Assembly: GCF_026151205.1 (NCBI RefSeq)
Contig: NC_087084.1
Coordinates: forward strand, 11,311,453-11,375,452
Length of the DNA: 64,000 nt
DNA from: Bolinopsis microptera
Taxonomy: Eukaryota; Ctenophora; Tentaculata; Lobata; Bolinopsidae
Direction: 5' to 3'
Positions 20,762-35,700 of this stretch are shown one piece after another. The notes below the pieces were generated by a model. That model saw only the letters and a list, made by a program, of their open reading frames with translations. It was not told where the DNA came from and searched no databases. Both the position numbers and the translations under genes were made by a program. Each line of letters starts with the position of its first letter. Position 1 is the first letter of the stretch.

Positions 20762-23700
20762 CTGGTAGTTTTGTAAGGTTAGTTTAATTATCTTAATAAT
20801 ATTGTTATCTTGACTACGGTAGTATTAAACTTTTAATTATTTTATATTTATCATTCGGCATAGAAAGTGACAAGAAATTTAATAGTTAGGGTAAAATGGC
20901 TAACTTAATTAACAAAGATCAAATAAACAATGGATAATAAAAATGCAACAAACCTCTATCCTTAATGTCATCAACTCCGTTGTATACGCTTCCCATACCC
21001 CACATACCGGGTTGTAGGAGGTCCTGAATTATTGTTCGTCGATAAAAAAGATAATATTGAATAATGTGCCGTAATTATTGGTAATTTTGAGCAGCATAAA
21101 ATTCTATTGAAACATGATATGTGCGATATAAAATTATTTTATAAATTAACCAACAACTGCACCTAACGAATTCATTGCTAACAAACAAGCAATAATTTAA
21201 AAAGTATGTTGTTCATAAATGTTATCATACCGGATTTCTTGCGAGCCAGAAGTCGATATTATTAGTGAAGAAGGAGCAGGTTCCTCGTCCATTGCACTCA
21301 ATGAACATAGGGTTACTCATGGTCTCGTGGCAGGATCCTACAGACTTCAGTTGTTGTCCCATGCCCATTTTACCGGACTTGCCCTGTGTAATGGTGGTGT
21401 GAGGTTATCAACAATTAAACATTTTAGTAGAGTACGTGATTTTTACTTCGTGGAGATTATAATATCATTTATGATTATTTGTCCTTCGAAGCAATATCCC
21501 ATTGGGGCTCGCTATTATCAACCAGTTAGCCAAATTTGATTAACTGCGTGTCAACCGTGCTCTATGAGGCCAATAATTGTTTATCGACAGATAACAAAGT
21601 TGTCATATGTAAAATGTTATTAATTACCATGATGTAACTGAATCCAGTCCAGAGCTCGCTCCATCCTGGATCACAAACTGGTGCAGCAACATCTGTGGAG
21701 TGCTTCACGATAGGAGCTTGAGTTCCCATACAGGCCTGCAGGATGGTTGGAATTATTGAAGGGAAATTTTTTGATTTGTGAAATAAGTAGAGAGTCGATT
21801 GAATAAAATGGTGAGATTGATAACTGATCCTTGGTGATAATTAAAGGAAACAGTGCTTTTGTCTTTCTAGGCAATCCATATATTATATAAAAATATCATT
21901 TTCCCGTAAAAATCTCGAAGCCAGCCTTTGAAGTCTAATAAAGTAATAACACTAATGTGATTTAATGCAAACTTTTAGTCCGAACTATTAAAGATCAGCA
22001 GATTTTCGACTGATAGATTGGATAATCTCGATTGCTGTATAGATTCCTGCAGACTTGGTCTAATTGCATTCTTGGGACTCTATCATGACCCTGTCTCTGA
22101 TAGAGTACTATTCCGAATCTTCGATAGAATTCGTTATAAATGGAGATTATCATATTCTTGAATATACATCAATTGTTCTAAAAAGGCTCTTATGTACCAA
22201 ATAGGTTATATTATGCAATCTTATTAAAGTAAAACCCCGATTTACCGCGGAGTTTGGGGGAAAGGAAACTTTCGTGGTTAAATCGGGGTTCGCGGTAAAT
22301 TGGGGAGCGGTAATCAGGGTTTCACTGTAGTTTATGTTTCAGTCAAAAACCAGCGTTCACTACGTAGTTTTCACACAAAAGCTCCATCCATCTCAGTAGA
22401 CAAATTGAAAACTTCTGCGCCGCAGAAGTTTCACGGTAAATCAGTGAAACCCTGATTTACCGCGCCCCGATTTACCGCGAACCCCGATTTACCGCGAAAG
22501 TTTCCTTTCCCCCAAACTCCGCGGTAAATCGGGGTTTTACTTTAATAAGATTGCATAATATAACCTATTTGGTACATAAGAGCCTTTTTAGAACAATCGA
22601 TGTATAAATCAAGAATATGATAATCCCATTTATAACGAATTCTTTCGAAGATTCGGGAATAATACTCTATCAGAGACAGGGTCATGATAGACTCCCAAGA
22701 ATGCAATTAGACTAAGTCTGCAGGAATTTATACAGCAATCGAGATTATCCAATCTATCAGTCGAAAATCTGCTGATCTTTAAAAGTTCGGACGTGACCAA
22801 ACTTTGCACTAAATCACATTAATGTTATTACTTTATTAGACTACAAAGGCTAAGACACACTACTATCAATATAATCGCTATTATCCCTAAATCAATACTT
22901 CTAAGTCAAGGATGGCCAGCGCCGTGTTGCTAAAAATAACTTTAAAAACCATTTCTAACGACTAAACCGACTATTGGCCAATGACATGTTGATGTACATA
23001 AAATAATACATGTGATTAGTCCTAAACCCTGGCGAATAAACAATGATACTATTCAGTACTGTACTGAATAGTAGCAATGTTTATTCGCCAGGGTTTACGA
23101 TACGAGTTAATAAAACAAATATTTAATAAAACAAATATTTATTTTTAATATCAATAATTTATAAATCAGGGGAGGTTTGAAGAGGTTTCAAGTGCCGAAG
23201 GCCACTGCTTATCTTTAGGATTTGAGAGTGACCTGTGCTTGAAACCCCCTCAACCATCCACTTATACGTCAATATACTTATTATACAAATATAGAAAAAT
23301 ATAATAATCTAAAATTGCCTATTGGTCTAGTTTGGTGACACAGGAGAGCCCAGTTGAGTTTTAGTTTAGGTTTTGGTTTTAAATCATAGTTTAAAAGGTT
23401 AGCCATGTTTCATGGCAGAGATAGATATCATGTGTGCAGAGCCGTACCGGATGTAGAATTTGAGATATAATATAGATTAGTTACCATGTATTAGGGTCAT
23501 CTCGATTTTGGAAGGATAGCAAGTGCTTTTTAAGGTTAGATTTAATAATACCTGACGAGGCTGATAAGTCTGAATTTTTGGAAGAACCCGGGATTATTAT
23601 CCCATCTTCATTAGCATCACATATTTCGAATACATAGGGGATGAGATCATCCCACATTTTTATAGAGGTGTACAAAAAGTTCTGTTGGGAGATATCTAAC

Positions 23701-26700
23701 CTGATCAATAATGGGACAATCAGACGAAGTTTATCATTTCTAGGACAGAACAGTTTCTAGGACAGGACAGTTTACACTCGGTCACTTGTCAAGGCATGTA
23801 AGGTCATTCGGCGATATTTTCTTTGAAATAAAATGATGTATTTGTGTAACAATTTGAAAGTTTATTGATTTAAAAAAAAACTTGAAAAGATCTTTAATCG
23901 ACTGGGGGACATCAAATTTGAGAATTTTGAATAGTTCCATAAATGTATGGTACATGTGCAGATTCTTCAGGTTCATAATTTTACAATAGCTTAGATGTGA
24001 CATAAAAAGAGCATTGTATAGTTTCAAATATTCAGATCCGCAGAACTCAGTGCTGAGTTCTGCGGAGAATTCTGCGTAATACAAAACACTTGGTATATAT
24101 TTTGTAGGTATAACTATAATATATCCAATATTTCACATGGCACATGTTATAACACATCTTAATCATTTATCTTTAAAGCTGAACTCTAGTAGCATCGATT
24201 AAGAGAATTTGCAAATTCATTCCCAAATCTGAATATTTGAAACTATACAATGCTCTTTTTATGTCACATCTTAGCTATTGTATAAGTTGCTGGGGTGGGA
24301 TCCCTAAACATAAGCTGAATAACATATTTGCAATTGAAAAACGATGTATAAAACTGCTATTTGGTAACATTCCCAATTTTGATCATAAAGAATACTACTT
24401 AACCTGTGCACGTTCAAGAACTTATAACGAACATATAGCTAGCAAGAACTACTGTCTTGAACACACTAAACCGCTATTGATCACTGAGCAGAAAATTATG
24501 AACCTAGAGAATCTGCACATGTACCATACATTTATGGAACTATTCAAAATTCTTAAATTTGATGTCCCCCAGTCGATTAAAGATCTTTTCAAGTTCTGTC
24601 CTAGAAATGATAAACTTCGTCTGATTGTCCCATTACTGATCAGGTTAGATATCTCCCAACAGAACTTTTTGTACACCTCTACAAAAATGTGGGATGATCT
24701 CATCCCCTATGTATTCGAAATATGTGATGCTAATGAAGATGGGATAATAATCCCGGGTTCTTCCAAAAATTCAGACTTATCAGCCTCGTCAGGTATTATT
24801 AAATCTAACCTTAAAAAGCACTTGCTATCCTTCCAAAATCGAGATGACCCTAATACATGGTAACTAATCTATATTATATCTCAAATTCTACATCCGGTAC
24901 GGCTCTGCACACATGATATCTATCTCTGCCATGAAACATGGCTAACCTTTTAAACTATGATTTAAAACCAAAACCTAAACTAAAACTCAACTGGGCTCTC
25001 CTGTGTCACCAAACTAGACCAATAGGCAATTTTAGATTATTATATTTTTCTATATTTGTATAATAAGTATATTGACGTATAAGTGGATGGTTGAGGGGGT
25101 TTCAAGCACAGGTCACTCTCAAATCCTAAAGATAAGCAGTGGCCTTCGGCACTTGAAACCTCCCCTGATTTATAAATTATTGATATTGTTTGATTGTGCT
25201 TGAAAAATAATTATTTGTTTTATTAAATATTTGTTTTATTAACTCGTATCGTAAACCCTGGCGAATAAACAGTGCTACTATTCAGTACAGTACTGAATAG
25301 TATCATTGTTTATTCGCCAGGGTTTAGGACTAATCACATGTATTATTTTACGTACATCAACATGTCATTGGCCAATAGTCGGTTTAGTCGTTAGAAATGG
25401 TTTTTAAAGTTATTTTTAGCAACACGGCGCTGGCCATCCTTGACTTTGAAGTATTGATTTAGGGATAATAGTGATTATATTGATAGTAGTGCGTCTTAGC
25501 CTTTGTAGTCTAATAAAGTCATAACATAGGAACATTAATGTTGATTTAGTGCAAACGTTTGGTCACGTTTTTGTAGAGGTGTACAAAAAGTTCTGTTGGG
25601 AGATATCTAACCTGATCAATAATGGGACAATCAGACGAAGTTTATCATTTCTAGGACAGAACAGTTTCTAGGACAGGACAGTTTACACTCGGTCACTTGT
25701 CAAGGCATGTAAGGTCATTCGGCGATATTTTCTTTGAAATAAAATGATGTATTTGTGTAACAATTTGAAAGTTTATTGATTAAAAAAAAAAAACTTGAAT
25801 AGATCTTTAATCGACTGGGGGACATCAAATTTGAGAATTTTGAATAGTTCCATAAATGTATGGTACATGTGCAGATTCTTCAGGTTCATAATTTTACAAT
25901 AGCTTAGATGTGACATAAAAAGAGCATTGTATAGTTTCAAATATTCAGATCCGCAGAACTCAGAGCTGAGTTCTGCGGAGAATTCTGCGTAATACAAAAC
26001 ACTTGGTATATATTTTGTAGGTATAACTATAATATATCCAATATTTCACATGGCACATGTTATAACACATCTTAATCATTTATCTTTAAAGCTGAACTCT
26101 AGTAGCATCGATTAAGAGAATTTGCAAATTCATTCCCAAATCTGAATATTTGAAACTATACAATGCTCTTTTTATGTCACATCTTAGCTATTGTATAAGT
26201 TGCTGGGGTGGGATCCCTAAACATAAGCTGAATAACATATTTGCAATTGAAAAACGATGTATAAAACTGCTATTTGGTAACATTCCCAATTTTGATCATA
26301 AAGAATACTACTTAACCTGTGCACGTTCAAGAACTTATAACGAACATATAGCTAGCAAGAACTACTGTCTTGAACACACTAAACCGCTATTGATCACTGA
26401 GCAGAAAATTATGAACCTAGAGAATCTGCACATGTACCATACATTTATGGAACTATTCAAAATTCTTAAATTTGATGTCCCCCAGTCGATTAAAGATCTT
26501 TTCAAGTTCTGTCCTAGAAATGATAAACTTCGTCTGATTGTCCCATTACTGATCAGGTTAGATATCTCCCAACAGAACTTTTTGTACACCTCTACAAAAA
26601 TGTGGGATGATCTCATCCCCTATGTATTCGAAATATGTGATGCTAATGAAGATGGGATAATAATCCCGGGTTCTTCCAAAAATTCAGACTTATCAGCCTC

Positions 26701-29700
26701 GTCAGGTATTATTAAATCTAACCTTAAAAAGCACTTGCTATCCTTCCAAAATCGAGATGACCCTAATACATGGTAACTAATCTATATTATATCTCAAATT
26801 CTACATCCGGTACGGCTCTGCACACATGATATCTATCTCTGCCATGAAACATGGCTAACCTTTTAAACTATGATTTAAAACCAAAACCTAAACTAAAACT
26901 CAACTGGGCTCTCCTGTGTCACCAAACTAGACCAATAGGCAATTTTAGATTATTATATTTTTCTATATTTGTATAATAAGTATATTGACGTATAAGTGGA
27001 TGGTTGAGGGGGTTTCAAGCACAGGTCACTCTCAAATCCTAAAGATAAGCAGTGGCCTTCGGCACTTGAAACCTCCCCTGATTTATAAATTATTGATATT
27101 GTTTGATTGTGCTTGAAAAATAATTATTTGTTTTATTAAATATTTGTTTTATTAACTCGTATCGTAAACCCTGGCGAATAAACAGTGCTACTATTCAGTA
27201 CAGTACTGAATAGTATCATTGTTTATTCGCCAGGGTTTAGGACTAATCACATGTATTATTTTACGTACATCAACATGTCATTGGCCAATAGTCGGTTTAG
27301 TCGTTAGAAATGGTTTTTAAAGTTATTTTTAGCAACACGGCGCTGGCCATCCTTGACTTTGAAGTATTGATTTAGGGATAATAGCGATTATATTGATAGT
27401 AGTGCGTCTTAGCCTTTGTAGTCTAATAAAGTCATAACATAGGAACATTAATGTTGATTTAGTGCAAACGTTTGGTCACGTCCGAACTTTTAAAGATCAG
27501 CAGATTTTCGACTGATAGATTGGATAATCTCGATTGCTGTATAGATTCCTGCAGACTTAGTCTAATTGAATTCTTGGGAGTCTATCATGACCCTGTCTCT
27601 GATAGAGTATTATTCCCGAATCTTCGAAAGAATTCGTTATAAATGGGGATTATCATATTCTGAATTATACATCGATTGTTCTAAAAAGGCTCTTATGTAC
27701 CAAATAGGTTATAATATATTATGCAATCTTATTAAAGTAATACCCAGAATTACCGCGGAGTTTGGGGGAAAGGAAACTTTTGCGGTAAATCGGGGTTCGC
27801 GGTAAATCGGGGCGCGGTAAATCAGGGTTTCGCTGTAGTTTATATTTCAGTCAAAAACCAGCTTTCACTACGTAGTTTTCACACAAAGCTCCATCCATCT
27901 CAGTAGAGAAATTGAAAACTTCTGCGGAATACAAAACACTTGGTATATATTTTGTAGGTATAACTATAGTATATCCAATATTTCACATGGCACATGTTAT
28001 AACTGGTATCCTAAACCCTGGCGAATAAACATTGTATTATTTTATGTACATGTCATTGGCCAATAGTCGTTATAGTCGTTAGAAATGGTTTTTTAGGTTA
28101 TTTTTAGCCAACACGGCGCTGGCCATCCTTGATTTTGAAGGATTATGTTAGGGATAATAGCGATTCTATTGATACTTCGGCCGTGATTTCACTGCCGCAG
28201 TTTAAAAGGGTAGGAAAAATTCCCCGCCGAGTCAAAACCCGCATTAGGTGACCCAATAGTATCTTTATAGAAATTAACCCTTGTTAACTCCGCATGCCAC
28301 ACCCGCCTATTATATTTGGAAACACGCATAACATTGTCGTATGAACTCTCTCTCTGCAGTCCAAACAGACCCCAAACACTAAAGCACTAACAGTCCCCTC
28401 TCCCCTAACTCCCTAATAAGCTTATGGTAAAAAAAAGAAAAAAAAAGCTTATGGTATAACATTTTAGCGAATCTTCCTGGGCTAACCCAATTATGACGCT
28501 ACTTATGCACTTATGCAGCTACATAATATACAGTAATGAGAGAGAGTGAGCCCCGTAACTCTTGCCGTTCTGCTCAAGCCATTTTATGTAACATTTGTGG
28601 TACAAAACCATCAATTAAACCACTTACCACCTGCCGATTTAAAAAAAAAAACCATTTGACTTCCTCATAGTTTTGTCGGCACTATACCAAAAAACTGGCC
28701 CCGTAACTCTTACCGTTTTTTTGATTAAGCCACTCTGAAATTACACGCGGACAGACAAAACACACATACACACACACACACAAACATTCTGGGATTATTA
28801 AGGTGATAGTGTTCATTTTTTTCAAGCTGTACGATTCTTCTACCCTGCAGGACTAGGAGTATAGATCTTAGCAGCGGAGACAGGATGTCAGGAGTATCTT
28901 AAAATAGAACTGCAGGGTGCAGGAGTCATATTCAGAAATAAAATAGGGCGTCAGAAATATCGTACGGGATGTTAGTGTTACAGCGTGCTCCCTGATAGAC
29001 AAAGTCACCAATTATTCACTTGAAGGGAGGGGACCAGCCGGGAAATATTAATTTCATGGTTATCGTAGGGGTGCCTTACTGATTGTCTGATTTTATTTGC
29101 AGCTCTGTATTTAAAAAAGAGTCTATTGATAGCGATTACTGATCTATATACTATTTAGGACCGGCATAGAAACAAGGAGGTGACTCCTTTGAATGTAGAT
29201 TGTCTGTAAAAAGGGGTCACGGAGTTAGGTACAGTTAGCCACAAGAAAGTAAGCCGCTACTCATATATCTCGGAGTCAAGACCCACCAGAAACTGCCCTA
29301 GACGGATACACGCTATTTCACCGTTATTTCTATATCACCCTGTAAAGAGCTGTTGTACTGTTGCAGTTGTCTGGGGATTGTGAGAAAAGACAGTAACACT
29401 TGCAAATGACTTGTTCAGTGAGAACTGGTGACTATCATGGTTCTCACTGACGGACAAAATACAAACAAAAGGGTTTTTAGACCAGATAATTTTCTATGTC
29501 ATATTACTCATGAGATTGCTAGTTCTAAAAGTTTCTAAAAGTTTTACTTACAACACATCTGGAGATATAAGGAGTGATAGAATCGATATCAGCCATTGGT
29601 TTGAGAGGTGGATCCTCCAGATCCGAGTTAACCAGCCAGTAAGATCGCTCTGTTCTGACAGCTTGTCTGCACACATCGTTACCTGGCAGGAAAAGTGTCA

Positions 29701-32700
29701 AATATTAAACTAATTACAACACTACAAATCTATTACATTTGTTGAGGACGTTACAGAAGGAATTAATTTAATGCAGTTTGAAGAATCCTAACTCTCCTCA
29801 CGTCCAAAAATATTGACACCTAACATGTTTCCTTTTGTTTCATACTGCTGAAAAAGATGCTTAAGAATAAACAAAGATATTTTCGTGCGTAGTCCCATAG
29901 ACCAACGGACTGTTCGTGTTTACTACCCGACATTATGCTGAATTTAAAATGTGAATAATAATTATTCACATACCCGTGAATTAAGTTGATCATGAATCGT
30001 TAAATATGAATTGTAAAATGCCACTGTAGGCTGCTGTAGTCCGGACCACAAGGTGTCGGTTGAAGTTTTGTGTCATGATTTAAGAATGTTGCTGGTATTT
30101 GATAAACACCAATCTTTTCATTACAGAATGACATGATTATGTGGCATAATTATTACACCATTATGTGGTATAATCATGTTTAAGTGATTACGGAAATGTA
30201 CGGGGGTTTGTATGGCCTGGTATTAACCCATATTCTTCCACGGTACTTTTAAAAGTACGGTTCATAAGGAGCACCTCTGCAGAATATGCGAATGTATGAC
30301 GTGGATTGTTTGGAATTCTTTAAATTTCTAACGGTTGTCGACAATTTTATTATTTTTGCAGAAATGCTGAATAATTGAATATCTACATCCTCGCTTTCAC
30401 TTGTGAGAGCTTGGACTAGTATAATGAAATTACGCCCTGTTCTCGACCGGATTATTTTGAGCTTTAGGGAATTTTCCATTCCCTATTCATGTCATAAGTA
30501 CAACAATTTAAGATATATAGTGAAGCAACAATAAATTTGAGTGCCTTATCATGGTCTAATCCTATAAGTTGTATTTAAGATTGATCAAGTATCCAATTCA
30601 AAAACCAAATTAACTATATGCTGCTAATCTTACTATCCTGACAAAAATCATTGTAAAATCATGATGAAAGTTGATAATCATTGTTGTGGTCAGATTTGTT
30701 TTCATTGAATAGGAAAATCACGTGAGAGGAGACGTAGAGATCAAATTAAAAAATAAGATCAAATATAAAAGAAGTAATCTCCCAAGATATCTATACTTAC
30801 GATAGTTGACGCATGCAGTAGTCAAGACTTAAGCCTAAGAAATATGTTTTCTTAAAACATCTTTTTAAAGGGGAACTCCTCACCAATTAAAGACCGAAAC
30901 TATGATTAAAAACAGTTTTATAACAAACACCCTGGATAGGTTTCACAACATTTTTCAGTTATGTCAATATAAAGGCCATGGTGAAGAGAAATTATCAACC
31001 TTAATAATCTCAAGAAATCTGTGTGTGTGTGTATGTGTGTTTGAAATATACAAAAAAAGGGAGGAGTTACGGGAATGTTTTTTTCGGTATAGTGCCGACA
31101 AAACTCTGAAGAAGCCAATAAGGATATTTTTTTTAAATCGGCCGGTGGTAAGTGGTATTAATTGATGGGTTTGTACTCTCTGAAAAATGCCTGGCAATTT
31201 TTTAAAGGCCTAACTCAAAATTTCAATACAAGACTTAAGGTCGAAATGCGATTCTACGTTGATTCTGAAAATTTCATGTAAAAATATTGAAACCCTATTG
31301 AGTTCTATTGTTTTGAGCGAAATCAGTTTTGCAAATATCGCGAACTGAGATATGGACGATTTTGTTCATTTTTTGTGATTATTTGCACACAGAATCCACA
31401 GTTAGGTAGATACTGAGCTGATAATCATAGAGAATGTGTAGTATAAGCTTACCTTTCATATAAAGTTGGTTTCATTCAAAAATATTGATATTTTACCAAT
31501 TTATGGGCCAAAATCGATCAAATTTGGTGCGTATGCCCAAATATGGTCATATGGTTTTTGACTCATAACTCAGTCATTTTTTGCCCAATCTTGATGAAAA
31601 TTCATATACTTGTTTAGGGGACCACTAGCTACAAGTAAAGCACCTAAAATCTGGGTTTTGGGCATGTTCAGGGTATTTGGCTAAATTGGGCCTAATTTGG
31701 ACCAAATATGGGCGTGGCTGCCCCGCGGGCACCGTTTGGCGGTTGGGGTCGGGGACCCCCTCAAAAGTTTGGTCACTGGTCCTAGTTTGTTGGTCAACTG
31801 CTATCTCGAAACCAAGTTTCACAAAAAAATCAGGGTAAACGTGGTACAGAGTTTACGGCCCTTGTGATCATGGTAGGTGGTGTCACTGGTGCCTAACAAT
31901 GACTTAATTGTCCACGAGAAAGAACTGATTATGCGACTATGTTTTACTGACTCAGCGGGTAAATACTTCTACCCTTTTTAACTGCGGCAGTGAAATCCCA
32001 GGACTGATATAATATATTTTGATTTTGCGAAAGCCTTTGATAGCGTTTCGCATGACCTCATTTTAAGTAAATTAAAGAATATTTTTAATGTCGATGGACT
32101 AATGCTTAAATTTATTAAGTCCTATCTTGAGGGGCGACAACAACAAGTAGTGATAGGAGGCCAAACGTCTTCTTCTCTGCCAGTTCGGTCTGGTGTCCCT
32201 CAAGGTTCTATACTCGGCCCTTTATTGTTTGTAATATTTATAAATGACATGTTCTCCTGTGTCTATGAAGGCACCAATATCGCCCTTTATGCAGATGACA
32301 CTAAAATTTGGAGGGAGATTCTTGGTTACCCTGACCATCACATAATCCAAAATGACATCAATAGATTATATGATTGGTCAGTGAGAAATCGAATGAAGTT
32401 CCACCCACAAAAGTGCAAAGCCCTCTCTGTGTCCCTGCAAAGAAACGTGCTGGATAACTTGCCATTCAATACCTTCTTTTATAAACTTTCTGGAAGTGAT
32501 ATTGACTTTGTGCCCTCTCAGTCAGATTTAGGAGTCACAATAAACTCCAGGTTTAATTGGGGTGCACAATGTAAAGCGCTTGTTTCCAAAGCTACATCTA
32601 GACTTGGACTACTTAAGAGAACATGTCATTTCACTACTGATAAAAGGCAGAAAAGATCGTTCTATTTAGCGTTAATTAGGTCTATATTTGAACATTGTTC

Positions 32701-35700
32701 TGTCATATGGTCCCCTCAATCTGCAACTCATCTTCAACAGTTTGTTGCTATCCAAAAGAGGGCTATTAAATGGATCAATGGTGAACCTTACTCCAGTTAT
32801 AATGACGATAAACTTGCTACAGAGCAAAAGAAACTAAATATTCTCCCTGTTAAACAGAAGTTTATTTATAACGATCTTATGACCTTCTATAAAATAGTGA
32901 ATAGCATAATTCCAGTTTCGCTCCCTACATATATAGTCCTATGCCGTCCAGAGGGCACCCGATACACTAGGCACAATGCTCAAATAATTGATATGTCGGA
33001 TACTTCAACTTACATGAGTACCACTGTGCCCTGCTCGGATGCCTTCCGAAATAGCTTTTTTCATAGATCTATGCTGAATTGGAATAGTCTACCAGTATGT
33101 ATCCGGCAGTCAGAGCGGATTTCTACTTTTAAGGCCAAACTGATCAAGTACCTCTGGGCTGCCGATACTGTCTGGCCAGATTAGCTCATCAGTCTTATGA
33201 GTCTCAGAAATTTGTTTTTGTTGGTTACAATTCTGTCCGTCCAATTTCCTATCTGCTTGTCCTTTTCTTATTTCTTTATCAGTTGTGACGGAATTGTAAT
33301 GAACAAAATCCTTATAATTATTTATGATATGTTTGATTTCTTGTTAATGTTTGTCATTCAAATTTGGTAGACGGCCCCAACGTTAATGTGGCTCTTGCTA
33401 TGTGTTGGTTCAGCCGAATTAATTATTATATTTAATCAAGTTTATTTTTCTCGTTAGTTGTCATCCGGCCAAACATTAAGCAACTTATATTGCAGTACCA
33501 TTTATCATTTAGTAATCAAAATATGTCATTGTAATTTTGCATGGCTGAAATGTAACGCTTGATTTATATATATAATGATTAATTGAATTTTCAAATAAAA
33601 AAAAAAGTGAAATCCCAGCCGAAGGCCGGGTTACACTAGTACGTGAATAAAGCGCAATGAAGTGCAATAAAGCCACTTCCGTGCTAGGCTTAGAAAATCC
33701 AGTTACAAAGGAACTAAGGAAGTACCAAGACACAAGAAAGTGGTTTTTTTATGTGAGTATGTGGATAGTTCTTATGCCGAAAATTACAGACCATGCAGTA
33801 ATTATATCATAACAATTCATCCGTGAGAACAAATTTAACCTACATGCAATCCTAAATACCGCTGAGGAATCCATGATAATAATTATGATATCCTCAAGGA
33901 AATAATTCAAGGACAACTAACCTTGACACGCCATCATAGCCATGATGTCGAATCGCTCGACACAAGATCCGGTATCTCCGAGATCCTGCTCGGTCACGAC
34001 AAAGCCAGCTGTGAGGGACAGGAGACTGTATCCGGACCAAACAGCAAGGTGGTTTGAAGGGCACTCTGGGATCTGTGGGAGCGTAGGAATAGTAAGGGTA
34101 TTCATGAGAGTGGGAGTGTAGGAATAGTAAGGGTATTCATGAGAGTGGGAGTGTGGGAATAGTAAGGGTATTCATGAGAGTGGGAGTGTGGGAATAGTAA
34201 GGGTATTCATGAGAGTGGGGGTGTGGGAATAGTAAGGGTATTCATGAGAGTGGGGGTGTGGGAATAGTAAGGGTATTCATGAGAGTGGGAGTGTGGGAAT
34301 AGTAAGGGTATTCATGAGAGTGGGAGTGTAGGAATAGTAAGGGTATTCATGAGAGTGGGAGTGTGGGAATAGTAAGGGTATTCATGAGAGTGGGAGTGTA
34401 GGAATAGTAAGGGTATTCATGAAAGTGGGAGTGTAGGAATAGTAAGGGTATTCATGAGAGTGGGAGTGTGGGAATAGTAAGGGTATTCATGAGAGTGGGA
34501 GTTCGGGAATAGTAAGGGTATTCATGAGAGTGGGAGTGTAGGAATAGTAAGGGTATTCATTAGAGTGGGAGTGTGGGAATAGTAAGGGTATCCATGAAAG
34601 TGGAAGTGTGGGAATAGTAAGGGTATTCATGAGAGTGGAAGTGTGGGAATAGTAAGGGTATTCATGAGAGTGGAAGTGTGGGAATAGTAAGGGTATTCAT
34701 GAAAGTGGGAGTGTAGGAATAGTAAGGGTATTCATGAGAGTAGGAGTGTAGGAGAGTAGGAGTGTAGGAATAGTAAGGGTATTCATAGGAGTGATCAATT
34801 GTTTTGATGAAAGCTTTGGTTGGTTGTTTGATTTTACTGCGTTGATATGGCGTGTTTTAAAAGTTTTCTCTGCAACTTTTAAAAAAATTTTACACTGCAG
34901 ATTCAAAAGTACTTAATCAAAAAAGCAACAATGATTAAACACCCACTAACCGCATCAGTCTGACTATGAACAACAAAGATGTGAGTATCACAGTTACACT
35001 TTCCAGTAGTTCGGACTGTGCAACCACAAGCTCCGGCATCACCATCATCTCCGAACTTGCCTTCCTTTCCTTCGCCTCCCTGAAAACAGTTCATATCAGT
35101 TACTGTGATTTTAGATACTTCATTTCAAAAATGTCAAAAATTGTCCGAAATAGTCCTCAAATTATGGGCTCGTCCACCATTCGGAGCGCTGAGCCAAAAG
35201 GAAAAAAAGCTTTTGTCGTAAATTTTGTTTTAAATTTTGCAAACTGTTCCTTTTTGTCTCATCAACACCTCAGTTGATGCTTAAAATTCCAAGAGGTGCT
35301 CATAAATGGTAATTTTCCCAGCAGGCCTGAAACCCAAAAATGAACGATAGGCCAAATTTGCATAAATTATGCAATTTTTTCCTTTTCACCCTTTTGAAAA
35401 AAGGCAATAGTGAAAGGTTACGAATGGAGGTTTTTGCAGAAAAACGTGGATTTTGGAGATAGCAGTAGGCGGGTCTAAATATGATGTCATTCCGTCCGTT
35501 ACCATGCAACGAAAAAGTTGCGCGCGCACGAGGATTGCTTGCGGAGATGTGATGTATAGATAGCCTGTGATCTATGAATGCGCGGCGCGACTGTGTTTTA
35601 ATGTATATGATGCATGTAATATATAATATTACTATTAGGTAATACGCCCAATTTGTACGTGGCACGCATAGTGTATTGATGTGTACACGAGTATAGTTTA

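Larger units (their letters stand above)
23660..27485. repeat. 1913-bp tandem duplication, each unit internally palindromic
   Basis: 23660-25572 and 25573-27485 are almost identical, with a constant offset of 1913 bp (for example 24237 and 26150, or 24084 and 25997). Each unit contains a shorter minus-strand version of a reverse-transcriptase fragment followed by a fuller plus-strand version, so each can fold back on itself. Confidence 0.9.
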
